A stretch of 5,403 nt of DNA. Origin: UBA1189 sp045544835 (GTDB lineage: Bacteria > Bacteroidota > Bacteroidia > Bacteroidales > Bacteroidaceae). Shown here one piece after another: positions 1-5,372 of the stretch; positions within the stretch are counted from its first letter, which is position 1; each line of letters begins with the position of its first letter. The translations under genes were made by a program, and so were the position numbers. The stretch spans positions 1 through 5,403 of the forward strand of contig JAZPZS010000002.1 in assembly GCA_045544835.1 (NCBI GenBank). The letters run 5' to 3'. The notes beneath the pieces are model-generated. The model made no database searches, was not told the origin of the DNA, and saw only the letters and a program-made list of their open reading frames with translations.

Positions 1-324
1 CTGCAGGCGATACCATCCTGCACCCACGAAGGGGAGTCCGCCCGTACGGCCAGCGTGCGACAAGGCCTCTTTCTGTCCGTCCTGCTCGATGGCAACTTTC
101 TGGCGGTCGTTATTGGCATCGAAGGGACCATAGATGGCCCAGTCGTGCGGCACGGTCACTGACTGCCAGCGGCTGTCGTCATAGACGGTCTGCGAGGCGG
201 CAGCATCGTCGGTGCGGGTGAATTTCCAACCCGTCTTGAGGGTTTGCACGTGTCGGTGGTTGGCCACCAAGGTCAAGCAGCATAGCAAAGTAGCTGCAAA
301 CAGAGAACATATACGTTTCATCAT
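1..324 (-). CDS. Glycoside hydrolase family 2 protein (beta-galactosidase-like), N-terminal 108 codons, cut by window edge
   Basis: Seen: an open frame runs from a double ATG (324-322 or 321-319) to the left edge. It begins with a signal peptide (MKR, then a hydrophobic stretch to about residue 21, ending LTLVA). The mature part has TGWKF (31-35), DDSRW (49-53), VPHDWAI (58-64), YGPF (65-68), a KVAIEQDGQ segment (76-84) and GRTGGLPFVGAGWYR (92-106). Known: the W-x-x-V-x-(L/V)-PHDWAI-GPF and GRTGGLP-GxGWYR pattern is typical of the N-terminal sugar-binding jelly-roll of Bacteroidetes GH2 enzymes, mostly beta-galactosidases acting in the periplasm on glycans. Inference: a secreted exo-glycosidase. 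The catalytic TIM barrel lies outside the window, so substrate cannot be judged; beta-glucuronidase or beta-mannosidase remain possible. The start follows the Omp85-like gene by 51 bp with no terminator between, suggesting one transcript. Which ATG is used is undecided, and no Shine-Dalgarno is visible. Confidence 0.85.
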   Translation of the reverse strand, partial: MMKRICSLFAATLLCCLTLVANHRHVQTLKTGWKFTRTDDAAASQTVYDDSRWQSVTVPHDWAIYGPFDANNDRQKVAIEQDGQKEALSHAGRTGGLPFVGAGWYRLQ

Positions 325-375
325 GCGCGGTTATTATGTCGTTTACTTTACTTATTCCCTTTATTTATTATTTAG

Positions 376-1698
376 TTAGAAGAGGTAGTTGAAGCCGATG
401 TTGTTCCATAGCTTCTGGCCATCGCGACCATCGAGGGCGCGGGCCATCTCGAAGGAAATGACGAAGTTGCGGTTCATCACTATCTTCAAGCCGCATCCAA
501 CGGTAGCGTGGAGCTTCTCTTCGTTGCCTGAGTAGAAATAGTCGGGGCCATTGACACCGCCATCTACCAACGTGTATTCGTAGGCCCTCTTCTGTTCCTC
601 AATGCGGTAGGGCTGAATCACCTGACCCATGTCGAAGAAGGGGTTGAGGGCGATATGGAAGTTCTGGTTGATGAAGCGGAAGTTCACGATGCGCCAGCGG
701 AACTCGGTGTTGAGCCATGCCATGCCGTTGCCCACTACGCCGTTGCGGTTGATGCCGCGCACGGAGGCGTTGCCGCCCAAGCCCTCGGTGTATACCTTGC
801 GGAAGAAGAGGGTGTTGAGGTTGTTGATGAAGTAGTAGGGAATCTCGCCAGCGAGCTTGGTCTGTATGCCCAGGCGGTAGGCGAAGGTGAGACGGTCTTT
901 CCATACGGGTACGTAGTGGCTACCCACGAAGGTGAAGCCGAGGTTGCTGTAGCCCTTGCGGTCGATGATGTCGGGGGCGCCTACGAGGGTGGCTTCGATG
1001 TTGACGCCGCGGGTGGGGTCGCTATCGTGGTCGCGGGTGTCGTAGACGAGGCCTGCCTTGAGCTGGAGCACGTTGCCGCCGTGGGCTTCATTGTCGCGGA
1101 TGAGGCCTGCATCACGGTAGAGCTGATAGAGAGTATGCTGCCCATTGTAGCCTTCGAGGTTGACATTGCCGGTCACGATATTGTAGTAACCGAAGCCTGC
1201 TGCCCAGTGGAGGTTGCCCGTGATGCGGCGCTGCACGCTGGTGACGAGGCGGAACTGGTTGCGGCGCATCCAGTAGAACTCGGACTTCTCACCCTCGGCC
1301 ACGCCCAATGCGTCGGGGGTAAAGTAGGGCGATGCATAACCGTTGAAGCCGTAGAAGTCGAACTTCTTGGCGTTGAAGTAGGTGCAGTCGAAGAAGAGCT
1401 TGCCGTCGGGGATGAGGGTCTTGAAATCGCCGTAGCAGCGGAGGAGCGATGAACCGCCCGTGTAGGTGGAGGCCTCGAGGTTCACCTTGTAGTTGTAGGA
1501 GGGGTAGTTGGTGCCGTCGCCGTAGTTGAAGATGTCGACACAGGCGCCGTACTGGAAGCCGAGGTCGCTGTCCCAGCCCACTACGGGCAGGGGACCGAAG
1601 TTCCAACCCTTCTTGATAATCTCTTTACTGTCGTTCTCTTGTGCTGCAAGGCCGAGTGTGGCGACACAAAGCAGCAGACTGGCGAGGTAACGTTTCAT
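376..1698 (-). CDS. Omp85/surface-antigen superfamily outer membrane beta-barrel protein without POTRA domains
   Basis: Seen: 440 residues from ATG 1698 to TAA 376. A signal peptide covers about residues 1-19 (MKRYLASLLL...GLAA). The rest is rich in alternating aromatic/hydrophobic strands with Gly- and Asp-rich turns and ends in NYLF, an aromatic C-terminus usual for barrel assembly. YDTRDHDSDPTRG (219-231) matches the conserved D-R-D-x(n)-P-T-R-G strand/turn of Omp85 barrels. SVRGINRNG (312-320) is the L6-loop VRG(F/Y) motif, here VRGI. The N-terminal block GWNFGPLPVVGWDSDLGFQYG (31-51) resembles the conserved start of Bacteroidetes barrels annotated BamA/TamA family. Known: BamA, TamA and FhaC have POTRA domains before the barrel; about 420 mature residues leave no room for them here. 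Inference: a stand-alone 16-strand-type barrel in the outer membrane, a pore or transporter rather than the essential BamA; cargo unknown. It lies 51 bp upstream of the GH2 gene, so export of or uptake linked to a glycan is possible but unproven. No Shine-Dalgarno is visible. Confidence 0.85.
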   Translation of the reverse strand: MKRYLASLLLCVATLGLAAQENDSKEIIKKGWNFGPLPVVGWDSDLGFQYGACVDIFNYGDGTNYPSYNYKVNLEASTYTGGSSLLRCYGDFKTLIPDGKLFFDCTYFNAKKFDFYGFNGYASPYFTPDALGVAEGEKSEFYWMRRNQFRLVTSVQRRITGNLHWAAGFGYYNIVTGNVNLEGYNGQHTLYQLYRDAGLIRDNEAHGGNVLQLKAGLVYDTRDHDSDPTRGVNIEATLVGAPDIIDRKGYSNLGFTFVGSHYVPVWKDRLTFAYRLGIQTKLAGEIPYYFINNLNTLFFRKVYTEGLGGNASVRGINRNGVVGNGMAWLNTEFRWRIVNFRFINQNFHIALNPFFDMGQVIQPYRIEEQKRAYEYTLVDGGVNGPDYFYSGNEEKLHATVGCGLKIVMNRNFVISFEMARALDGRDGQKLWNNIGFNYLF

Positions 1699-1790
1699 AA
1701 TGTCTGTCTTTATCGTATTTAGTAATCTGTCAATAAACCAATTGCCTCAAGCCCCACAGATGGGCGTCCGCAAATTTTGCTAATTGACAA

Positions 1791-1798
1791 CAAATGTA
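1791..1798 (-). promoter_or_regulatory. Candidate -7 element for the outer membrane protein gene
   Basis: On the minus strand this reads TACATTTG, a full match to the Bacteroidetes -7 consensus TAnnTTTG. It lies 92 bp before the ATG at 1698, and no other match occurs between that gene and the tRNA terminator. No TTTG-like -33 element is found 19-21 bp upstream; the sequence there is A-rich on the minus strand. It is the best available candidate but incomplete. If correct, transcription starts near 1784 and leaves an untranslated leader of roughly 85 nt. Confidence 0.4.
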
Positions 1799-1892
1799 CT
1801 GTTTTTTTAGCTTTTTTCATCGATTTATGAAACAAAATCGCCGAATTCCCCCAAAATTGCGTCACGGCGAGCAAGTCTGCAACAAATTTTCC

Positions 1893-1927
1893 GAAAAACA
1901 AATAAGACTGACCTCACGGCCAGTCTT
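1893..1927 (-). terminator. Intrinsic terminator of the tRNA-Asn pair
   Basis: The arms AAGACTGACC (1904-1913) and GGCCAGTCTT (1918-1927) form a 10-position stem with one A-C mismatch and a TCAC loop. On the minus strand the stem is followed by ATTTGTTTTTC (1903-1893), a U-rich tract. It starts 5 nt after the discriminator base of the downstream tRNA, so it fits as the end of the tRNA transcript. It also separates the tRNA unit from the outer membrane protein gene on the same strand. Confidence 0.8.
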
Positions 1928-1932
1928 ACCTG

Positions 1933-2006
1933 CTCTTCGTCTTGGACTTGAACCAAGGACCCTCTGATTAACAGTCAGATGCTCTAACCAACTGAGCTAA
2001 CGAAGA
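1933..2006 (-). tRNA. tRNA-Asn (anticodon GTT), second of tandem pair
   Basis: On the minus strand the sequence folds as a full cloverleaf. The acceptor stem pairs TCTTCGT (2006-2000) with ACGAAGA (1940-1934). It is followed by TA at positions 8-9, a D-arm GCTC/GAGC with loop AGTTGGTTA, and an anticodon stem TCTGA/TCAGA with loop CTGTTAA. Anticodon GTT lies at 1972-1970. The variable loop is GGGTC and the T-arm CTTGG-TTCAAGT-CCAAG. The discriminator is G73 (1933). The next bases are CAG, so CCA is not encoded and must be added by nucleotidyltransferase. GTT decodes both asparagine codons AAC and AAU. The gene is identical to the copy 100 bp upstream and is followed directly by an intrinsic terminator. 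Confidence 0.97.
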
Positions 2007-2032
2007 ATATTGTTTTTAACCCTTAAATCTTG

Positions 2033-2106
2033 CTCTTCGTCTTGGACTTGAACCAAGGACCCTCTGATTAACAGTCAGATGCTCTAACCAACTGAGCTAA
2101 CGAAGA
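2033..2106 (-). tRNA. tRNA-Asn (anticodon GTT), first of tandem pair
   Basis: This has the same cloverleaf as the copy at 1933-2006, with every base identical: acceptor TCTTCGT/ACGAAGA, anticodon GTT at 2072-2070 in loop CTGTTAA, T-loop TTCAAGT, discriminator G at 2033. No CCA is encoded (the next bases are CAA). The 26-nt spacer to the next copy (2032-2007) is A/T-rich and contains no terminator-like stem, so both tRNAs are expected on one precursor that is cut by RNase P and 3' nucleases. It is the promoter-proximal copy, with an AT-rich leader of about 95 nt. Confidence 0.97.
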
Positions 2107-2206
2107 ATGTTTGCCCCGCAAAAGCGGAAAAGTAGTTTTGTCGGTTTTACCCAGCACTTTTACATGCTGATGAGAGAAAAATCAAGTTTTTCGCTCAATT
2201 GCGCTG

Positions 2207-2238
2207 CAAAATTAATAGGATATTTTGAAATATACAAT
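2207..2238 (-). promoter_or_regulatory. Promoter of the tRNA-Asn pair
   Basis: On the minus strand, TAATTTTG (2214-2207) is a full match to the Bacteroidetes -7 consensus TAnnTTTG. ATTG (2238-2235) lies 20 bp upstream and matches three of four bases of the -33 TTTG. Transcription would start near 2201, about 95 nt before the first tRNA. The -33 element shares base 2238 with the -7 box of the divergent kinase promoter, so the two promoters probably compete or are at least sterically linked. Confidence 0.65.
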
Positions 2239-2245
2239 AACTTTG
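2238..2245 (+). promoter_or_regulatory. -7 element of the PfkB kinase promoter
   Basis: TAACTTTG matches the Bacteroidetes -7 consensus TAnnTTTG completely. A convincing -33 TTTG is absent at 19-21 bp upstream (the bases there are AATA/TAAT). Transcription would begin near 2251, about 30 nt before ATG 2282. This placement supports ATG 2282 as the start, since the in-frame TTG at 2225 would lie upstream of the transcript. Confidence 0.55.
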
Positions 2246-2281
2246 CCGAAAAATTTACAAAAACTAAAGGATTTTGACAAA

Positions 2282-3268
2282 ATGAAGAGGATTATTGGTA
2301 TAGGAAATGCACTAGTTGATGCATTGGCAACCCTACATAGTGACCATTCACTGGAGACATTCGGACTGCCCAAAGGCAGCATGACGCTGATTGGCGATGA
2401 TGAGCAGATACGCATACAGCAACACTTTGCCACACTTGATGTGGAGCGGGCTACTGGAGGTTCGGCAGGCAACACCATGCTCGCACTGGCACATTTGGAT
2501 GTGAAGCCGGGATTCATCGGCACGATTGGCAATGACGAGACAGGGGCCTTCTTCTCCGACAACTGCACCCGCATGGGAATCACCCCCTACCTCACCCGCT
2601 TGCCACAGCAGTCGGGCATAGCATACACTTTCATCTCACCTGACGGCGAGCGCACCTTTGCCACATACTTGGGAGCGGCCGCAGCAATGGAGGGCGACGA
2701 CCTCAGCCCCGCCATGTTCGAAGGATACGACTACCTATACGTCGAGGGATACCTGGTTCAGAACCATGACCTCATCATCAAGGCCTTGGAGCTTGCCAAG
2801 GCTGCAGGGCTCAAAGTGTGCCTCGACCTGGCCAGCTACAACATCGTCGCTGCCGACCTCGACTTCTTCAAGCAGCTTGTCACCCAATACGTCGACATCG
2901 TCTTTGCCAATGAAGAAGAGGCACGTGCCTTCACCTCCAGCGAGCCCGACACGGCACTGGAGCACTTGCACTCACTATGCGAAGTCGCTGTCGTGAAATG
3001 CGGTGCCCACGGGTCGTCCATCATGCGCAATGGAGAGAAGGTCAGCGTAGAGGCTATGCCAGTAGAGAAGGTCGTGGACACCACTGCTGCAGGAGATTTC
3101 TATGCCGCAGGTGTCATGTATGGTCTGATGAACGACCTTCCACTGAGCCAGTGCGCACAAATCGGTTCGCTCCTCGCCGGACATGTGATACAGATCGTAG
3201 GAACCCAATTGGCCGAAGATACATGGAATGAAATAAAGTTAAATATATCGCAGATCATTGGGAAATAG
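2282..3268 (+). CDS. PfkB-family carbohydrate/nucleoside kinase, adenosine-kinase-like
   Basis: Seen: 328 residues from ATG 2282 to TAG 3268, a normal length for this family. The start is chosen because the family N-terminus (KRIIGIGNALVD, residues 2-13) begins there, AAAGGA sits about 10 nt upstream, and the promoter -7 box lies at 2238-2245; an in-frame TTG at 2225 would add 19 unlike residues. Motifs: GGSAGN (59-64), the ribokinase/adenosine-kinase N-terminal signature; FIGTIGND (78-85); SPDGERTFATYLGAA (119-133); ANEEEA (209-214); and DTTAAGD (266-272), the PfkB signature 2 anion hole with catalytic base Asp272. Known: such enzymes move the ATP gamma-phosphate to a sugar or nucleoside hydroxyl in the cytoplasm. 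Inference: the substrate is most likely adenosine or a related nucleoside, though ribose- or fructose-type sugars cannot be excluded. Odd: the usual DTTGAGD has Ala269 in place of Gly; the PROSITE-type pattern still allows Ala. The S41 protease gene follows after 77 bp. Confidence 0.9.
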   Translation: MKRIIGIGNALVDALATLHSDHSLETFGLPKGSMTLIGDDEQIRIQQHFATLDVERATGGSAGNTMLALAHLDVKPGFIGTIGNDETGAFFSDNCTRMGITPYLTRLPQQSGIAYTFISPDGERTFATYLGAAAAMEGDDLSPAMFEGYDYLYVEGYLVQNHDLIIKALELAKAAGLKVCLDLASYNIVAADLDFFKQLVTQYVDIVFANEEEARAFTSSEPDTALEHLHSLCEVAVVKCGAHGSSIMRNGEKVSVEAMPVEKVVDTTAAGDFYAAGVMYGLMNDLPLSQCAQIGSLLAGHVIQIVGTQLAEDTWNEIKLNISQIIGK

Positions 3269-3288
3269 CATCGTTATGCGTAACTTTG
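3257..3288 (+). promoter_or_regulatory. Promoter of the S41 protease gene
   Basis: ATTG (3257-3260), then exactly 20 bp, then TAACTTTG (3281-3288), a complete match to the -7 consensus TAnnTTTG. The -33 element lies in the last codons of the kinase gene. Transcription would start near 3294 and leave a leader of about 50 nt before ATG 3346. The protease gene therefore probably has its own promoter in addition to any read-through from the kinase gene, since no terminator is seen in the junction. Confidence 0.65.
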
Positions 3289-3345
3289 TAGAAACAATCA
3301 TCTGATCTGAGCAGCGATTCAATCACTATCCATACCTATAAGCGC

Positions 3346-5010
3346 ATGAGACATTCGTATAAAAAACTTTGGTGGCTACTGTTTATCCCCATAGCATACA
3401 TCGCCCTTGTCGGATTCAAGGAGGACAAGCGCAACTTCATTATATCCAAGCAACTCGATATTTTTCATGCTGTTTTTCGGGAGCTCGACATGCTCTATGT
3501 CGACACCATCGACATTGCCGCTACGGTCAATGAGGGCATCCATGCCATGGTGGAAAAGCTAGACCCCTACACCGTATATTATCCCGAAGAGGAAGATGAG
3601 GACTTGCAGATGATGCTCACCGGGAAGTATGCCGGAGTAGGCGCCATCATCAGATATCACAGGAAGCACAATCGGGTAGTCATCGTAGAACCCTATGAGG
3701 GCATGCCCGCCCTGCAAGGCGGATTGCGTGCCGGAGACATCCTGCTATCCATAAACGGAGAAGACCTGAAAGGGCTCACCGTAGACAAGGTAAGCGAGAA
3801 ACTGCGCGGAGAGGCGGGCACCACACTTACCGTATGTGCCAAACGACCCGGCGAAGCCGACAGCATCATCGAGGCCAAACTGACACGAGCCAACATCGCC
3901 CTACCCTCAGTCCCCTACTACACCTGCTTCGATGACAGCACGGGCTACATCATCCTCAACAGCTTTACCGAAGGATGTGGCCGAGATGTGCGAATGGCGC
4001 TCATCGAGCTCAAGAAGAGGGGAGCACGCCAGCTCATCATCGACCTCCGGGGCAATGGAGGCGGATCGCTCGCCGAAGCCGTGGACATCACCGGGCTCTT
4101 TGTTCCCAAGGGGACAACCATCGTATCGACAAAAGGGAAAATACCCCAAGCCTCACAAGTGTTCAAGACACGGCGCGAACCTCTGGACACGGAGATGCCA
4201 CTCATCATCCTCGTCGACGGGCAGAGCGCCTCATCATCAGAGATCGTGGCCGGAGCCATACAGGATTTGGACCGCGGAGTCATCATGGGGCATCGGACAT
4301 TCGGCAAGGGGCTGGTGCAAACCGTACGGGACCTCCCCTACAACAGCTCGCTCAAGATTACCACATCCAAATACTACACTCCCTCAGGGCGGTGTGTGCA
4401 AGCCATCGACTATACCCACCGCAACAAGGACGGAGCGTCAAGCCGCATACCCGACAGCCTGGCCAAAGAGTTCCACACAGCAGCAGGGCGCATTGTACGA
4501 GATGGAGGAGGTATCACCCCCGACATAAAGGTCAAGGAGAGCCGACTCCCCAACCTGCTCTACTACCTGGCCAACGACGAAGCGCTTATCGACTTCGCAA
4601 CCGAATATCAGAGAAGCCATCCGGCCATCTCGCCCATAGACCAATTTGCCATTGACGACAGCCTTTACAATGCCTTCAAGGAATACGTAAAGGCTTCGGG
4701 ATTCACCTATGACCGCCAAAGCGAGAAGGCCTTAAAGGCCCTAAAAGAGGTTGCCGACTTTGAGGGCTACACGACTGACGCAGCGGCAGAGTTCGCAGCC
4801 CTTGAGGAAAAGCTCAGCCACGACCTGGATCGCGACTTCGAGTTTTTCAGGAAAGAGATCAGCGAGCTGCTTGCCGACGAGATTGTCACCCGCTACTACT
4901 ACCAGCGAGGGAGCATAATCCAAGCCATCAAGAGTGACAGCACGATATTGCGTGCCAGAGACTTACTGAACGACAGCGAGAAGTACAGAGCGGTCTTACA
5001 ACCGATGTGA
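3346..5010 (+). CDS. S41 family C-terminal-processing peptidase with PDZ domain
   Basis: Seen: 554 residues, ATG 3346 to TGA 5010. A basic start followed by a hydrophobic segment (residues 9-24) acts as signal peptide or membrane anchor. A helical region (about 32-92, with KLDPYTVYY at 71-79) precedes a PDZ domain (about 94-180; GLRAGDILLSINGEDL at 126-141). The S41 protease domain spans about 190-400: LRGNGGGSL (234-242), GQSASSSEIVAGA (292-304), TFGKGLVQT (318-326). By family spacing the Ser/Lys dyad is Ser296 and Lys321 with Gln325 assisting, all present. A charged helical extension (about 400-554) follows. Known: these proteases cut proteins near their C-termini in the periplasm, with the PDZ domain gating the active site. 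Inference: an active envelope protease for quality control or protein processing; its target is unknown. The gene has its own promoter in the kinase junction and ends in a strong terminator, so it forms the last gene of the unit. Confidence 0.93.
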   Translation: MRHSYKKLWWLLFIPIAYIALVGFKEDKRNFIISKQLDIFHAVFRELDMLYVDTIDIAATVNEGIHAMVEKLDPYTVYYPEEEDEDLQMMLTGKYAGVGAIIRYHRKHNRVVIVEPYEGMPALQGGLRAGDILLSINGEDLKGLTVDKVSEKLRGEAGTTLTVCAKRPGEADSIIEAKLTRANIALPSVPYYTCFDDSTGYIILNSFTEGCGRDVRMALIELKKRGARQLIIDLRGNGGGSLAEAVDITGLFVPKGTTIVSTKGKIPQASQVFKTRREPLDTEMPLIILVDGQSASSSEIVAGAIQDLDRGVIMGHRTFGKGLVQTVRDLPYNSSLKITTSKYYTPSGRCVQAIDYTHRNKDGASSRIPDSLAKEFHTAAGRIVRDGGGITPDIKVKESRLPNLLYYLANDEALIDFATEYQRSHPAISPIDQFAIDDSLYNAFKEYVKASGFTYDRQSEKALKALKEVADFEGYTTDAAAEFAALEEKLSHDLDRDFEFFRKEISELLADEIVTRYYYQRGSIIQAIKSDSTILRARDLLNDSEKYRAVLQPM

Positions 5011-5042
5011 GCCTAGTCTCTAAAAGGTCTCGCCCGTGACGG

Positions 5043-5086
5043 AAATCAGAGCCGTCCGTTTTTTCCAACGGACGGCTCTGATTTTT
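5043..5086 (+). terminator. Intrinsic terminator after the S41 protease gene
   Basis: Arms 5043-5060 (AAATCAGAGCCGTCCGTT) and 5067-5084 are perfect reverse complements, giving an 18-bp stem with a TTTTCC loop and a T-run at 5082-5086. It lies 32 bp after the stop codon at 5010. The near-symmetric A/T flanks could let it work on the other strand too, but no minus-strand gene is seen entering from the right. Confidence 0.92.
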
Positions 5087-5126
5087 CTATTGCAAGGCTC
5101 TGATAATCTTGGCAAAAGGCTCTGAT
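5074..5126 (+). repeat. Three direct copies of GGCTCTGAT at exact 22-nt steps
   Basis: The 9-mer GGCTCTGAT occurs at 5074-5082, 5096-5104 and 5118-5126, each exactly 22 nt from the last, and once inverted as ATCAGAGCC at 5045-5053. The first direct copy and the inverted copy are the two arms of the terminator stem; the other two copies lie downstream of it. The intervening 13 bases are not conserved beyond scattered matches. A shorter CTGAT at 5141-5145 falls 3 nt short of the next step. Function unknown; it may be left over from duplication of the terminator arm. Confidence 0.75.
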
Positions 5127-5178
5127 TGGCGGAGTTGTTCCTGATTTTGGTTGTCAGGTAAACGAAGAGACAGGAAAG

Positions 5179-5237
5179 ATGTGGCAACGCATTTCGTTGA
5201 TTATTAGCCAGATTGATGCATTCTGCCACATTGCCAC
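5179..5237. repeat. Imperfect inverted repeats in the intergenic region
   Basis: ATGTGGCA (5179-5186) is repeated inverted as TGCCACAT (5224-5231), and the overlapping GTGGCAA (5181-5187) also pairs with TTGCCAC (5231-5237). Between them CAACG-CATTT-CGTTG (5185-5199) can form its own small hairpin. The arms are about 37-43 nt apart and a short T-run follows at 5241-5245. They could form alternative RNA or DNA folds, or be a remnant of a repeat or element end; no family is recognised. Confidence 0.5.
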
Positions 5238-5302
5238 GCGTTTTTGAAACCCTATAGGGATAATAAATAACGTGAGTTCGACGAATTTTAATTGTCTGTA
5301 AA

Positions 5303-5334
5303 TTTGGTGATTAGCGAAAATTATTGTATCTTTA
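5303..5334 (+). promoter_or_regulatory. Promoter for the gene starting at 5373
   Basis: TTTG (5303-5306) is a perfect -33 element. It is followed by exactly 20 bp and TATCTTTA (5327-5334), which matches the -7 consensus TAnnTTTG except for the final base. Transcription would start near 5340, about 33 nt before ATG 5373. If the downstream gene is a transposase, this promoter lies inside the left end of the element. Confidence 0.6.
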
Positions 5335-5372
5335 TAGTGCTCAATTACAAAGAATTACAAATAATAATCGCT

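Larger units (their letters stand above)
1931..2108. repeat. Direct repeat of 78 bp carrying the two tRNA-Asn genes (units 1931-2008 and 2031-2108)
   Basis: Bases 1931-2008 and 2031-2108 are identical, and the two units are offset by exactly 100 bp. Identity ends within 2 bp on either side of the tRNA genes (1930 C versus 2030 T; 2009 A versus 2109 G). The spacers therefore do not share sequence and only the gene bodies remain alike. This is what is expected of an old tandem duplication whose gene copies are kept identical by selection or gene conversion while flanks diverge. Confidence 0.95.
5011..5372. other. Non-coding region between the S41 protease gene and the probable IS transposase
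   Basis: This is a gene-free stretch of 362 bases. Left to right it holds the protease terminator, the 22-nt-phased GGCTCTGAT repeats, the inverted-repeat block at 5179-5237, the palindrome CCCTATAGGG at 5250-5259, and then a clearly more A/T-rich section with a good promoter. The change in base composition near 5240-5270 may mark the edge of an inserted element. A minus-strand open frame through 5020-5229 crosses the terminator stem and looks accidental. Confidence 0.6.

Noticed and set aside
655..1452. A 265-codon open frame on the plus strand opposite the outer membrane protein gene
   Set aside because: It is antisense to a gene with signal peptide, Omp85 motifs and a barrel C-terminus. 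Its product is a low-complexity run of Val, Ala, Glu and Gly, as expected from the complement of a biased coding strand.
1719..1901. A 60-codon minus-strand open frame upstream of the outer membrane protein gene
   Set aside because: It overlaps the only candidate promoter, starts directly after the tRNA terminator T-run, and shows no recognisable domain or signal. It reads as A/T-rich intergenic sequence.
2116..2127. Small hairpin CCGC-AAAA-GCGG in the tRNA leader
   Set aside because: A 4-bp stem without a U-tract, just upstream of the first tRNA; too short to support a terminator or attenuator.
2225..2281. Extended kinase start at TTG 2225 adding 19 residues
   Set aside because: The family N-terminus begins at ATG 2282, which has a purine-rich AAAGGA upstream. 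TTG 2225 precedes the promoter -7 box at 2238-2245 and would not be on the transcript.
5074..5126. CRISPR-like array
   Set aside because: The repeats are only 9 nt with 13-nt gaps and three copies, far below the repeat and spacer lengths of CRISPR arrays, and no cas gene is present.
5020..5229. A 69-codon minus-strand open frame
   Set aside because: It runs straight through the perfect terminator stem and the 22-nt repeats, has no promoter of good form, and has no family resemblance I can support.
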